From: Oscillospiraceae bacterium
Lineage (GTDB): Bacteria; Bacillota; Clostridia; Oscillospirales; Oscillospiraceae
Length of the DNA stretch: 42,340 nucleotides
Assembly (NCBI GenBank): GCA_017406005.1
Contig: JAFQZI010000045.1
Location: 1 to 42,340, forward strand
Reading direction: 5' to 3'
A model generated the notes under the pieces. That model was given only the letters and a program-made list of their open reading frames with translations. It was not told the DNA's origin and made no database searches. This document shows, piece by piece, positions 1 through 7,649 of the stretch. Position numbers and translations under genes: made by a program. Numbering within the stretch: position 1 is the stretch's first letter; every line of letters begins with the position of its first letter.

Positions 1-30
1 AAGAATCAGCGCCGTTAGTTTGTTTTTCAT
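1..30 (-). CDS. 5' end of a secreted or membrane protein (partial)
   Basis: Only the first ten codons are in the window, reading MKNKLTALIL leftward from an ATG at 28-30. A strong ribosome binding site (GGGAGG) lies about 8 bases upstream of the ATG. A lysine-rich start followed by hydrophobic residues looks like the beginning of a signal peptide. Nothing more can be said about function because the gene runs off the left edge. Confidence 0.55.
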   Translation of the reverse strand, partial: MKNKLTALIL

Positions 31-95
31 ATTTACCCATCCTCCCTTAAACCGAAAAGCCTTGAAACGATAACATTTCAAAGCTTTTCAAAAAG

Positions 96-169
96 TGGAC
101 TTGAAGGGGATCGAACCCTCGAACCTCACGGATGCGAACCGTGCGCTCTCCCATCTGAGCTACAAGCCC
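96..169 (-). tRNA. tRNA-Ala (anticodon CGC)
   Basis: The leftward strand folds as a complete cloverleaf. The acceptor arms GGGCTTG and CAAGTCC pair and carry the G3:U70 wobble that is the identity mark of alanine tRNA. The anticodon stem CACGG/CCGTG closes the loop TTCGCAT, giving anticodon CGC (codon GCG). The T-arm contains GGTTCGATCCC-type sequence and the discriminator is A. CCA is not encoded; CTTTT follows the discriminator. Confidence 0.95.
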
Positions 170-194
170 GTATTCATTTTTTGACAGCTTGATT

Positions 195-223
195 ATTATA
201 TCATAAATTTCCAGAAAGTAAAG
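195..223 (-). promoter_or_regulatory. Promoter of the tRNA-Ala gene
   Basis: On the leftward strand a perfect -10 box TATAAT (195-200) lies about 25 bases before the tRNA 5' end. The -35 is weak (CTTTAC at 218-223, 17-base spacer). The position fits transcription starting just before the tRNA. Confidence 0.6.
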
Positions 224-250
224 AAAAAAATTGAGTTTACAATTTTATCA

Positions 251-279
251 TTGCCATTCTAGCCGGTTTGTAGTAGAAT
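251..279 (+). promoter_or_regulatory. Promoter of the SRP RNA gene
   Basis: TTGCCA (251-256) and TAGAAT (274-279) are separated by exactly 17 bases. The expected start site, about 286, coincides with the first base of the terminal helix of the SRP RNA. Confidence 0.75.
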
Positions 280-285
280 ACGCGT

Positions 286-584
286 AAGGCTTTTGACAAG
301 GCTGCACTAGTCGGGGAGCCAGCGGTGCCCTGTAACCTGCAATCCGCTACAGCAGGGATGAATTCCCGCGATGAGGGTGTGTTATGTGCTGTCAGCTGCC
401 GGTGAGCAGTGATGACGTTTCGGTCTCGCGCAACGGAAACCCGTGAACCATGTCAGGTGAGGAATCAAGCAGCATTAAGCGGTGCTTTTCGTGTGCCGCG
501 GGGTAGCCGGAGCCGAGCCAGCTGCCGGCGAGGCGGGCATACAGCATGATTCGAGCAAGGGTGTGCAGTCTTGTCAAGGGCCTT
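286..584 (+). ncRNA. ffs: Signal recognition particle RNA, large Gram-positive type
   Basis: RNA core of the signal recognition particle, which binds Ffh and targets nascent membrane and secreted proteins. The conserved apical domain is readable around 450-500: CCATGTCAGG, a GGAA tetraloop closed by TGA/TCA, then AAGCAGCATTAAGCGG and later GAGCCGAGCC. The two ends pair over about 20 bases (from AAGGC near 286-290 to GCCTT near 580-584), closing a rod of about 300 nt. That is the long form with an Alu domain seen in Bacilli and Clostridia, slightly longer than the mature B. subtilis RNA. Its position directly upstream of dnaX matches the Firmicute arrangement. Ends are inferred from pairing, so they are accurate to a few bases. 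Confidence 0.93.
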
Positions 585-610
585 ATTATATAGCGGAAAG
601 GAGAGCGGAG

Positions 611-2260
611 ATGTATCAGGCACTGTATCGCAAGTGGCGGCCGCAGACGTTTGATGACGTAATCGGCCAGAAGCATATTACCGATTCTCTCCGCAACCAG
701 ATCGCTTCCGGGCGCCTTTCACATGCCTATCTCTTCACCGGGATTCGCGGCACGGGCAAAACATCCTGCGCGCGCATTCTGGCAAAAGCCGTCAACTGCG
801 AACACCCGAAGGACGGAAACCCCTGCTGTGAATGTGCTTCCTGCCGCGCCATTGCGGAAGGCACGGTGATGGACATTGTAGAGCTCGACGCAGCCTCCAA
901 CAACGGTGTTGACAATGTACGCTCCCTTCGCGAAGAAGCGGTTTTTTCACCGGCGATGGTAAAAAAGCGCGTTTATATTATCGACGAAGTCCATATGCTC
1001 TCCACCAGCGCCTTCAATGCGCTCCTGAAGATTCTGGAAGAACCGCCCGAGCATCTGCTCTTCATCCTTGCGACGACGGAGCTTCAGAAAGTCCCGGCGA
1101 CGATTCTTTCCCGCTGCCAGAGGCACAGCTTCCGGCGCATCGAGGCGAAGGAGCTGGCTGACTACCTGCTGAAGGTCGCGGCGAAAGAGAATTTTGACCT
1201 GACTGAAGATGCAGCTTCTCTGCTGGCAGGTCTGGCCGAAGGCGGTGTCCGTGATGCACTCAGCATGCTGGACCAGTGCTCTTCCTACGGGAAGATCGGC
1301 GTGGATGAAATCTATGCGGCGGTCGGCCTGGCCGGCAACCGGCGGACGCTGGAGCTGTTTGATAAGATCTGTTCGCACGATGCTGCGGCGGCCGTAGAGC
1401 TGTTCCACAGCCTTTGGATGGAGGGGAAGGATCCCGCCTCTCTGCTGAAAGAACTCAGCAGGCTCGTGCGTGATATCCTGATGATGAAGCTTGCCCCGAT
1501 GCACGCCTCCGAGTTGGTCTACGGCGGATATGAGAAGCGTATGCTCGAAGCTTATACGGCGCGTTTTTCCGCAAGGCAGCTATCTAGTACGCTGGAAACC
1601 CTGCAGGCGTCACTCGGCAGCATGAAGGACAGGCTTGACCCGAAGATGACGGCTGAGCTCTGCCTGATCTCCCTGTGTGATGAGATCGCCGGGAATACCG
1701 TGGAAGGTCTTCGCCTGAAGGTCGCTTCCTTGGAAGAGGCTTTGAAGAACGGTGTTGTCGTCACGGCAGCAGCCCCTGCAGTGGAAAAATCTCCTGTCGT
1801 GAAAGAACAAGCGGAGGAGCAAAAAGCTCCTGAAGCGGAAGCATCTCCAGAAAAACCGGAAGTTCCTGCGGAGCCGCCGGTTTCCGATCTGCCGGCAGAA
1901 GCACCTTCCGTTCAAGAGAAGCCCGAACCAGCTGCGGCAGAACCCTCCCAGCCGGCACCTTTTGCCGGATATCTGTGGGCAGCCGTTTGCGAAAGGGCGA
2001 AAGGGCTTCTCCCCCGTGATATCGAAGCGATTCTCGCCACGGTGGACGGCGTCCGGGAAGGGGATATTCTCTTTGTCGAGACGGATCCCGGCTTCTATTT
2101 CAACCGCTTCAACCGGCCGGATGTTCTCGAAGCACTGGCAAATGCGGCATCGGAGCTGCTGTCAAGCCCGGTTGCCGTAAAGGTAAGAGAAAAACGCCCT
2201 CTGGGGAAGACGCGGAGCCTTGACGAGCTTCGGCAGTACCCGGAAGTGCGGTTTATATAA
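611..2260 (+). CDS. dnaX: DNA polymerase III subunit gamma/tau
   Basis: Clamp-loader ATPase of the replicative DNA polymerase; it loads the beta clamp and bridges core polymerases. The 549-residue product begins MYQALYRKWRPQTFDDVIGQ, the typical DnaX N-terminus. Walker A is GIRGTGKTS near residues 44-52. A zinc module uses C63, C72, C75 and C78. Walker B is IIDEVHML, and the ILSRCQRHSF sensor follows. Residues about 385-470 form a Pro/Glu/Ala-rich linker before the tau-type C-terminal domain. The ATG at 611 follows AAAGGAGAG and leaves the SRP RNA intact, so the longer reading frame from 482 is rejected. ybaB follows after 40 bases. Confidence 0.97.
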   Translation: MYQALYRKWRPQTFDDVIGQKHITDSLRNQIASGRLSHAYLFTGIRGTGKTSCARILAKAVNCEHPKDGNPCCECASCRAIAEGTVMDIVELDAASNNGVDNVRSLREEAVFSPAMVKKRVYIIDEVHMLSTSAFNALLKILEEPPEHLLFILATTELQKVPATILSRCQRHSFRRIEAKELADYLLKVAAKENFDLTEDAASLLAGLAEGGVRDALSMLDQCSSYGKIGVDEIYAAVGLAGNRRTLELFDKICSHDAAAAVELFHSLWMEGKDPASLLKELSRLVRDILMMKLAPMHASELVYGGYEKRMLEAYTARFSARQLSSTLETLQASLGSMKDRLDPKMTAELCLISLCDEIAGNTVEGLRLKVASLEEALKNGVVVTAAAPAVEKSPVVKEQAEEQKAPEAEASPEKPEVPAEPPVSDLPAEAPSVQEKPEPAAAEPSQPAPFAGYLWAAVCERAKGLLPRDIEAILATVDGVREGDILFVETDPGFYFNRFNRPDVLEALANAASELLSSPVAVKVREKRPLGKTRSLDELRQYPEVRFI

Positions 2261-2300
2261 AGTATATTCTGTATGAATTAATAAGAAAGAGGGTAATACT

Positions 2301-2645
2301 ATGGCAAAAGGTGGTTATCGCGGAGGCTTTTCCGGAGGCAGCCAGGCGAATATGATGCGTCAGGCTCAGAAGATGCAGCAGGAAATCCTGAAGATGCAGC
2401 AGGAGCTGGAAGAATCCGAGTTCGAGTTCACGGCAGGCGGCGGTGTCGTCAAGGCGACCGTCATGGGTTCCCGGCAGGTCAAATCCATTGAGATCGATCC
2501 CGAAGCGGTGGATCCCGACGATGTGGAAATGCTGCAGGATATGATCGTTGCAGCCGTGAACGGCGCTCTGAAACTCTGTGAGGAAAAGAGCAATGCCTCA
2601 ATGGCAAAGCTGCAGTCGGGCATCAGCCTTCCCGGCCTGTTCTGA
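2301..2645 (+). CDS. ybaB: YbaB/EbfC family nucleoid-associated protein
   Basis: A 114-residue DNA-binding protein of the YbaB/EbfC family, which forms dimers with a tweezer shape and coats the nucleoid. The family pattern is clear: a basic Gly/Ser-rich start, a helix rich in Gln and Met (residues about 20-40), VKATVMGSRQVKSIEIDPE, then the helical part LQDMIVAAVNGAL and the C-terminal GISLPGLF. An AGAGGG site precedes the ATG. It sits behind dnaX as in most Firmicutes and is probably cotranscribed. recR, the usual third gene, does not follow. Confidence 0.95.
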   Translation: MAKGGYRGGFSGGSQANMMRQAQKMQQEILKMQQELEESEFEFTAGGGVVKATVMGSRQVKSIEIDPEAVDPDDVEMLQDMIVAAVNGALKLCEEKSNASMAKLQSGISLPGLF

Positions 2646-2676
2646 GAGCGGATCTTTCCCGGAAAAGAAACGGAAA

Positions 2677-3192
2677 ATGAAAAGATCCCTTTCGTTTCTT
2701 CTGGCGATTCTCATCTTTGGCGGAGTTCTGTTTCCGGCGGAGGCATCTGCCGCGCAATATGAATTTACAGAACCGAAGTCGTCCTATACGACGGCATGGA
2801 TTGCCGGTGCGATGAAGATGCTCGGCATCAAGGACACTGCCGGAAACCCTGTCAGCGAAGAAGATCTGTATGAACTTGCAGGCCAGATCAAAAGCCTGCT
2901 GGATGTCGCGAAGAACCTCTCGGACGAAACATTGCGGCCTCTCATAAGCTCGGCGATGTCGAAGTTCGGCTTCACCATGGACGAAAGCCAGCTCAATACA
3001 CTCCTTTCCTTTTTCCGGTCCTCCGGAGAGGAAAAGGACAAGTCTCTCTCGTCAAAACTGCAGGACCTGCAGGAAACGGTTGGCAAAGTAACCGAAACGG
3101 CTTCAAAGGCCGCGCGTTTTTTGCGGACCGTCAGGCGGTCGTTTCAGGAAATTGTAAACTGGTTTTCCCACGTAAAGGACCTGTTCCACTGA
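2677..3192 (+). CDS. Small secreted protein of unknown function
   Basis: The 171-residue product starts with a signal peptide (MKRSLSFLLAILIFGGVLF...) with likely type I cleavage after ASA near residue 26. The rest is helical, charged and low in cysteine, with a possible coiled coil in the second half (residues about 120-155). I recognise no domain. The ATG at 2677 is preferred over 2578 because the latter lies inside ybaB and would bury the signal peptide; the ribosome site is weak (GGAAAAG). It follows ybaB after 31 bases and occupies the place usually taken by recR. A terminator follows at once, so it closes the dnaX transcription unit. Confidence 0.75.
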   Translation: MKRSLSFLLAILIFGGVLFPAEASAAQYEFTEPKSSYTTAWIAGAMKMLGIKDTAGNPVSEEDLYELAGQIKSLLDVAKNLSDETLRPLISSAMSKFGFTMDESQLNTLLSFFRSSGEEKDKSLSSKLQDLQETVGKVTETASKAARFLRTVRRSFQEIVNWFSHVKDLFH

Positions 3193-3210
3193 CAATCAGA
3201 CAGAAATACA

Positions 3211-3237
3211 AAAAACCGGGATGTTCTCCCGGTTTTT
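3211..3237. terminator. Bidirectional intrinsic terminator
   Basis: An 11-base stem (AAAAACCGGGA / TCCCGGTTTTT) with a 5-base loop has an A-run on one side and a T-run on the other. It therefore works for the dnaX unit on the plus strand and for cdsA on the minus strand, which converge here. Confidence 0.88.
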
Positions 3238-3257
3238 GTTATTCGGTTTATGAATCC

Positions 3258-4049
3258 CTATAACCCGAACAGGTACAGGCAAAGGTAGGCGGTCGGGATC
3301 GAAAACATGATGCTGTCTGTCCGGTCAAAAAATCCGCCGTGCCCGGGGATGAGGTCGGAAAAGTCCTTCACCCCGATATACCGCTTCAGGAGCGACTCGG
3401 CCAGGTCTCCGATCTGCCCTGCCGTAGAGCAGGCAAAAGCCGTTACCACGCACGGGAGAAAAGGGATCGGCTCCAAATGCTGTGAGACGAAATAGACGAG
3501 CACGCCTGCCAGAACGGAAAAGAATGCGCCGCAGAGGCAGCCTTCCACGGTTTTTTTCGGCGAAACGGCCGGGGCAATCTTATGCTTCCCGAACAGTTTT
3601 CCGCCGAAGAGCGCAAAGGTGTCGCACGTCCAGCAGGAGAGGCAGCCGAGTGCGAAGGTCGCAAGCCACCTTTCACGGATGGAGATGATCATCATCAGCG
3701 CGTAGGGAAAGCATGGATAGGAGAGCCCTGCCACGGTGTAAAGGGCACCTTTCCCGGAGACATCCCGGTGCAGCACACCGGAGAAGAGTGCAAGATAGAT
3801 TGCGATCGTGAACCATGCAATATAGGCCATAAGCCCGCTGTGCGTCAGGGTGAGGAACAGCTCCACAGCGAGATACATATAGAGCACCCAGCCGGTGCAG
3901 TGGATGTCGATTTTTTTCATGTTGCTGAGGTATTCATACGCGCAGCAGATTCCCACCGCGCCTACAAGCAGCACGCGGCTTTTTTCAAACGGAAAACACA
4001 CTGCGCAAATCGCAATCAGAACCGCTGCCGAAATGATCCGTTTTTTCAT
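3258..4049 (-). CDS. cdsA: Phosphatidate cytidylyltransferase (CDP-diacylglycerol synthase)
   Basis: Integral membrane enzyme that makes CDP-diacylglycerol from CTP and phosphatidic acid, the branch point for phosphatidylglycerol and cardiolipin. The 263-residue product has about eight hydrophobic segments. It ends with the CdsA signature: SLLKRYIGVKDFSDLIPGHG followed by GFFDRTDS (residues about 220-250), including the KD and DR.D metal and substrate residues. The ATG at 4047-4049 is chosen because GGGAGGTG lies 8 bases upstream; a GTG nine bases earlier overlaps that site. It lies downstream of a lipase-like gene on the same strand. The usual partners (uppS, dxr) are absent. Confidence 0.93.
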   Translation of the reverse strand: MKKRIISAAVLIAICAVCFPFEKSRVLLVGAVGICCAYEYLSNMKKIDIHCTGWVLYMYLAVELFLTLTHSGLMAYIAWFTIAIYLALFSGVLHRDVSGKGALYTVAGLSYPCFPYALMMIISIRERWLATFALGCLSCWTCDTFALFGGKLFGKHKIAPAVSPKKTVEGCLCGAFFSVLAGVLVYFVSQHLEPIPFLPCVVTAFACSTAGQIGDLAESLLKRYIGVKDFSDLIPGHGGFFDRTDSIMFSIPTAYLCLYLFGL

Positions 4050-4074
4050 GCTTTTCACCTCCCGTCTTGCAAGG

Positions 4075-4111
4075 CATGCCTGCTTCGCGGAAGATCTGCG
4101 TCGCAGGCATG
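4075..4111. repeat. Inverted repeat in front of cdsA
   Basis: CATGCCTGC (4075-4083) and GCAGGCATG (4103-4111) form a 9-base stem with a 19-base loop, between the hydrolase stop and the cdsA ribosome site. There is no T-run, so it is not a classical terminator. It may be an RNA processing or stability element. Confidence 0.5.
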
Positions 4112-4118
4112 GGTTGTT

Positions 4119-5051
4119 TCAGGATAATTTGCTGTTGATCCACTCCAGGATATCACGGTAAACTTCATCTTTGTTGATCTCGTTGAGCATTTCGTGGCGG
4201 CCGCCCGGATAGAGCTTCATCTTCACATCCATGCATCCCGCATTGCAGAAAGCCTTATAGGCGCGCTCAACGCCTTCCCCGTAATCTCCGACAGGGTCTT
4301 CCTTGCCCGACATGAAGTACACGGGCTTTGTCCGATCCATGCGCTCGAGATTTTTCGGGTCCATGATAAAGCGGATCCCGTGCATCATGTCACGGTAGAG
4401 GCCGTTTTTGCACACAAACCCGCAGTTTTCATCCGCCATGTAGCGGTCAACAACTGCTTCGTCGCGGCTGAGCCAGTCGCACGGCGTGCGGGGATTATCG
4501 ATGCGGTCGCAATAGGAACCGAACGCCACTTTATTGAGCGTGTCGCCCCAGGCTCCTGCCCCTTTCACCCGGCACAGCGTATCTGCCATTATGCAGCCGC
4601 CGAAAATGAGCGCCTTGCTCTGGTGGCCCGTTCCGCTGAGAATCGCCAGATCATACTTCTCCGGATAGCGGATCAGATATGTGCGGGTGAGGAAGGATCC
4701 CATCGAATGCCCGAACAGGATATACGGCACACCCGGGAATTCAGCCTGCATGATGTCATGCAGCCGTGCCATGTCGTCCACGGCATAGGTCCAGCCGTTT
4801 TTCAGGGCGAAAAGACCTTTTTCCACATTGTTTGTGGCGGTTTTGCCATGGCCGAGATGGTCATTGGCCACTGCAGCGAAGCCGTTTTCCGCCAGGAAGC
4901 CCATAAACTCTTCATAACGGCCGATGTGTTCCGCAACACCGTGGGCAATCTGCACCACACCGCGCACCTGTCCTTCCGGCACGCACTTTCTCGCGTAGAC
5001 GGTATTCTCGCCCGTGGAGGACGCAAAGGTAAAGTCAGTAAATTCCGCCAT
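4119..5051 (-). CDS. Alpha/beta hydrolase, monoacylglycerol lipase / lysophospholipase-like
   Basis: A 310-residue serine hydrolase of the Hydrolase_4 type (monoglyceride lipase and lysophospholipase family). The oxyanion region QIAHGVAEHIGRYEEF is near residue 35. The nucleophile elbow is GHSMGS near residue 114. The acid lies in GKEDPVGDYG near residue 250 and the histidine in PGGRHEMLNE near 285, so the triad is complete. There is no signal peptide, so it is cytoplasmic or membrane-peripheral. It probably releases fatty acids from monoacylglycerols or lysolipids; the substrate is inferred from the family only. It is followed by cdsA and preceded by ackA after 32 bases. Confidence 0.88.
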   Translation of the reverse strand: MAEFTDFTFASSTGENTVYARKCVPEGQVRGVVQIAHGVAEHIGRYEEFMGFLAENGFAAVANDHLGHGKTATNNVEKGLFALKNGWTYAVDDMARLHDIMQAEFPGVPYILFGHSMGSFLTRTYLIRYPEKYDLAILSGTGHQSKALIFGGCIMADTLCRVKGAGAWGDTLNKVAFGSYCDRIDNPRTPCDWLSRDEAVVDRYMADENCGFVCKNGLYRDMMHGIRFIMDPKNLERMDRTKPVYFMSGKEDPVGDYGEGVERAYKAFCNAGCMDVKMKLYPGGRHEMLNEINKDEVYRDILEWINSKLS

Positions 5052-5083
5052 AGCAGTTCAAAACCACACGGATGGCCGGCTGC

Positions 5084-6289
5084 TTATTTGCCGGATACGA
5101 TGTCACGCGTGTCACGTGCAATGACAAGCTCTTCGTTCGTCGGGATGACGTAGACCTTCACCTTGGAGTCAGGCGTGGAGATCATTACATCTTCGCCGCG
5201 CTTCTTGTTGGCTTCGGGGTCAACGGTCACGCCCAGGTAGCCGAAGTAATCGCAGATGGCTTTTCTCGTGTCTGCGCTGTTCTCGCCGACGCCTGCTGTG
5301 AAGATGATGGCGTCCACACCGTTCATGGCAGCTACGTAGGAACCGGCGATCTTTGCTACCCAATAGGCAAACATGTCAAGGGCGAGCTTTGCGCGGTCAT
5401 TGCCTTCACCAGCAGCGCTGTCGAGATCACGGAAGTCAGAGGAGACGCCGGACACACCGTCCACACCGGACTTCTTATTGAGCACGTTGAGCATCTCGTC
5501 GATGGCAAGGTGATGTTTGTTCATGATGAACTGCATGGCGCCCGGGTCGAGGTCGCCGCTGCGGGTGCCCATCGGCAGGCCGGCCAGAGGCGTGAAGCCC
5601 ATCGACGTGTCAACGCTCTTTCCGCCGTCAACCGCGCAGATGGAGGAGCCGTTGCCGAGGTGGCAGGAGACGAGCTTGAGCTCTTCAATCGGCTTGCCCA
5701 TGATTTCGGCGCAGCGGGAAGAGACATACTTGTGGCTGGTGCCGTGGAAGCCGTAACGGCGGATGCCGTCCTGCTTGTAGTAGTCGTACGGGAGGGCATA
5801 CATATAGGCCTTTTTCGGCATGGTCTGGTGGAAAGCGGTGTCAAACACGGCGACCATCGGCACATCGTCGCCCATGACCTTGCGGCAGGCAAGGATACCG
5901 GTGATGTTTGCCGGGTTGTGCAGAGGGGCAAACGGCGTGCACTGGGCAATGGCTTCCATCACGGCGTCATCGATCAGCACGGAAGAAGCAAACTTCTCAC
6001 CGCCATGCACCACGCGGTGGCCGACAGCGTCGATTTCCTTCATGGAGCCCACAACGCCGTATTCCGCGCTTGTCAGCTTGTCGATAACAGCTGCAATGGC
6101 TTCGGCATGCGTCGGGAGTTCAATGTCTTCGTTATATACAGGCTTTCCGCCGACGAGCGGTGTGTGTTTGAGATGGCCGCCGATGCCGATTCTCTCACAG
6201 AGGCCTTTCGCCATGACGGACTCCGTCTCCATATCGATGAGCTGGTACTTGAGGGAAGAGCTGCCTGCGTTGATCACAAGAATTTTCAT
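5084..6289 (-). CDS. ackA: Acetate kinase
   Basis: Converts acetyl phosphate and ADP to acetate and ATP, the energy-yielding last step of acetate fermentation. The 401-residue length is typical. Motifs are [17 protein letters not shown] at the start, [13 protein letters not shown], the [12 protein letters not shown] segment, [12 protein letters not shown] and the adenosine-binding FTAGVGENS. pta is not adjacent. An AGGAAAGGAAAAA site precedes the start. The gene is divergent from tmcAL, whose product consumes acetate. Confidence 0.98.
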   Translation of the reverse strand: MKILVINAGSSSLKYQLIDMETESVMAKGLCERIGIGGHLKHTPLVGGKPVYNEDIELPTHAEAIAAVIDKLTSAEYGVVGSMKEIDAVGHRVVHGGEKFASSVLIDDAVMEAIAQCTPFAPLHNPANITGILACRKVMGDDVPMVAVFDTAFHQTMPKKAYMYALPYDYYKQDGIRRYGFHGTSHKYVSSRCAEIMGKPIEELKLVSCHLGNGSSICAVDGGKSVDTSMGFTPLAGLPMGTRSGDLDPGAMQFIMNKHHLAIDEMLNVLNKKSGVDGVSGVSSDFRDLDSAAGEGNDRAKLALDMFAYWVAKIAGSYVAAMNGVDAIIFTAGVGENSADTRKAICDYFGYLGVTVDPEANKKRGEDVMISTPDSKVKVYVIPTNEELVIARDTRDIVSGK

Positions 6290-6309
6290 AAATTGTTTTT
6301 CCTTTCCTA

Positions 6310-6338
6310 TTGTCTTTAGGTTGATCTTGCGCTACACT
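6310..6338 (+). promoter_or_regulatory. Promoter of tmcAL
   Basis: TTGTCT (6310-6315), a 17-base spacer and TACACT (6333-6338). The expected start near 6345 leaves a short leader with AAGGAT before the tmcAL ATG. Confidence 0.55.
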
Positions 6339-6339
6339 C

Positions 6340-6368
6340 ATTCTAATACATTTAAGGATAATGTGCAA
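6340..6368 (-). promoter_or_regulatory. Promoter of ackA
   Basis: On the minus strand, TTGCAC (6363-6368), a 17-base spacer and TAGAAT (6340-6345). The -35 box overlaps the first base of the divergent tmcAL start codon, and the box lies inside the tmcAL leader. Confidence 0.65.
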
Positions 6369-7492
6369 TGGGTAAAATCATAGGAATTGTTGCAGAATAC
6401 AATCCTTTTCACGCTGGCCATGCCTGGCAGATCGAAAAGGCGCGGGAGATGGCCGGGGAAGAGAGCACCGTGATCGTCATGATGTCGGGCGATTTCGTGC
6501 AGAGAGGCGAGTGGGCCATCCAGCCCAAGGCGATGCGCGCCGTCTCGGCCTGCCGCGGCGGTGCGGATGCCGTGTTTGAGCTGCCCCTGCCCTGGTGCCT
6601 TTCCTCGGCCGAAGGGTTTGCGCGCGGTGCAGTTTCCCTGCTGCTCTCCCTCGGGATCACGCATCTCAGCTTCGGCAGTGAATCGGCAGTTCTGGAGAAG
6701 CTCTCTGCGGCCGCTTCCCGGATCAGTGAACCCGGTTTTGAGGAAGAAGTAAAAGCCTGCCTCCGCGCCTGCCCGAATCTCACTTACCCCCAGGCACGTG
6801 CCTCTGTTCTCGGAGAGGATGCGGTAGCTTCACCCAACGATCTTCTCGCGGTGGAATACCTCATCGCCCTGCAGGGCACGGGCGTCATCCCTCTCCCGGT
6901 CAGACGGCTCGGCAGCGGGCACGACGAGGCAGGGGAGAGCGTCTGCCCCTCGGCTTCGGAGCTGCGCGCCCGCATCCTTTCCGGCAGCATATCCTGCCCG
7001 CATGCGGACCCCTCTGTCATGGAGACCGCCTGCCTTTCCCGTCTCCGCTTTCTGGACAGGGAAGACTTCCTCTCCCTGCCGGATTGTGCGGACGGCCTCG
7101 GTGCCCGCATCTGGAATGCCGTGCGGGAGGGCTCTTCCCTGCAGCAGGTTTACGACCTCGCCAAGACCCGCCGCTACACCCATTCCCGTGTGCGCCGCGC
7201 CGTGATGTGTGCCGTTCTCGGCATCCGCAGCGGGGACAATGCCGGGGCTCCGCCGTATGCCCGCCTCCTGGCCATGAACAGCCGGGGCAGGGAATTCCTC
7301 GCCTCCGTGAAAGGCCGCACAGCCGTGCCGGTTGTCACGCTCCCGAAGGAGCTGGAAGCGCGCGGCACCCTCCGCGAAAGGAAGGTGTTCGCCTCCGGCG
7401 CATCCGCCCACGACCTCTATCTGCTCGCATTTTCCGCCCTTGCAGACACAAAATGTGGGGATGATTACCGCACCGGTCCGGCAATTGTGTAA
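6368..7492 (+). CDS. tmcAL: tRNA(Met) cytidine acetate ligase (nucleotidyltransferase family)
   Basis: TmcAL activates acetate with ATP and acetylates cytidine 34 of elongator tRNA-Met. The 374-residue product starts MGKIIGIVAEYNPFHAGH, containing the HxGH-like nucleotidyltransferase motif. MMSGDFVQRGEWAIQPK and SVLGEDAVASPNDLLAVEYL follow, the last with the conserved SPN..L.VEY pattern. It is somewhat shorter than the usual 390-420 residues, mainly at the C-terminus. The third codon positions are very GC-rich compared with the neighbouring liv genes. It is divergent from ackA, a pairing seen in other Firmicutes, and both proteins deal with free acetate. Confidence 0.9.
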   Translation: MGKIIGIVAEYNPFHAGHAWQIEKAREMAGEESTVIVMMSGDFVQRGEWAIQPKAMRAVSACRGGADAVFELPLPWCLSSAEGFARGAVSLLLSLGITHLSFGSESAVLEKLSAAASRISEPGFEEEVKACLRACPNLTYPQARASVLGEDAVASPNDLLAVEYLIALQGTGVIPLPVRRLGSGHDEAGESVCPSASELRARILSGSISCPHADPSVMETACLSRLRFLDREDFLSLPDCADGLGARIWNAVREGSSLQQVYDLAKTRRYTHSRVRRAVMCAVLGIRSGDNAGAPPYARLLAMNSRGREFLASVKGRTAVPVVTLPKELEARGTLRERKVFASGASAHDLYLLAFSALADTKCGDDYRTGPAIV

Positions 7493-7543
7493 ATTCAACA
7501 AATATGCCAAATGTTCCTTTTTATTTTTATACAAAGTAGTATA

Positions 7544-7572
7544 TTGCGGTGTGTTTTAAATTAGTTTATAAT
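7544..7572 (+). promoter_or_regulatory. Promoter of the branched-chain amino-acid transporter
   Basis: TTGCGG (7544-7549), a 17-base spacer and a perfect TATAAT (7567-7572). The leader of about 70 bases before the binding-protein gene contains an imperfect stem (GTCGCC ... GGCGGAC) of unknown role. Confidence 0.7.
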
Positions 7573-7649
7573 TCCAATGTCGCCGGATGAAAACAAGTGT
7601 TTTTCTCTGGCGGACAAATGTATTTTAATTCATTCATGGAGGAAAGAAA

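Noticed and set aside
482-610. Upstream extension of the dnaX reading frame
   Set aside because: It lies inside the SRP RNA gene, has no family similarity, and the ATG at 611 has a proper ribosome site and the canonical DnaX N-terminus.
5072-6319. 415-codon open frame on the plus strand
   Set aside because: Antisense to ackA, His/Val/Ala-rich composition typical of shadow frames, no similarity to known proteins.
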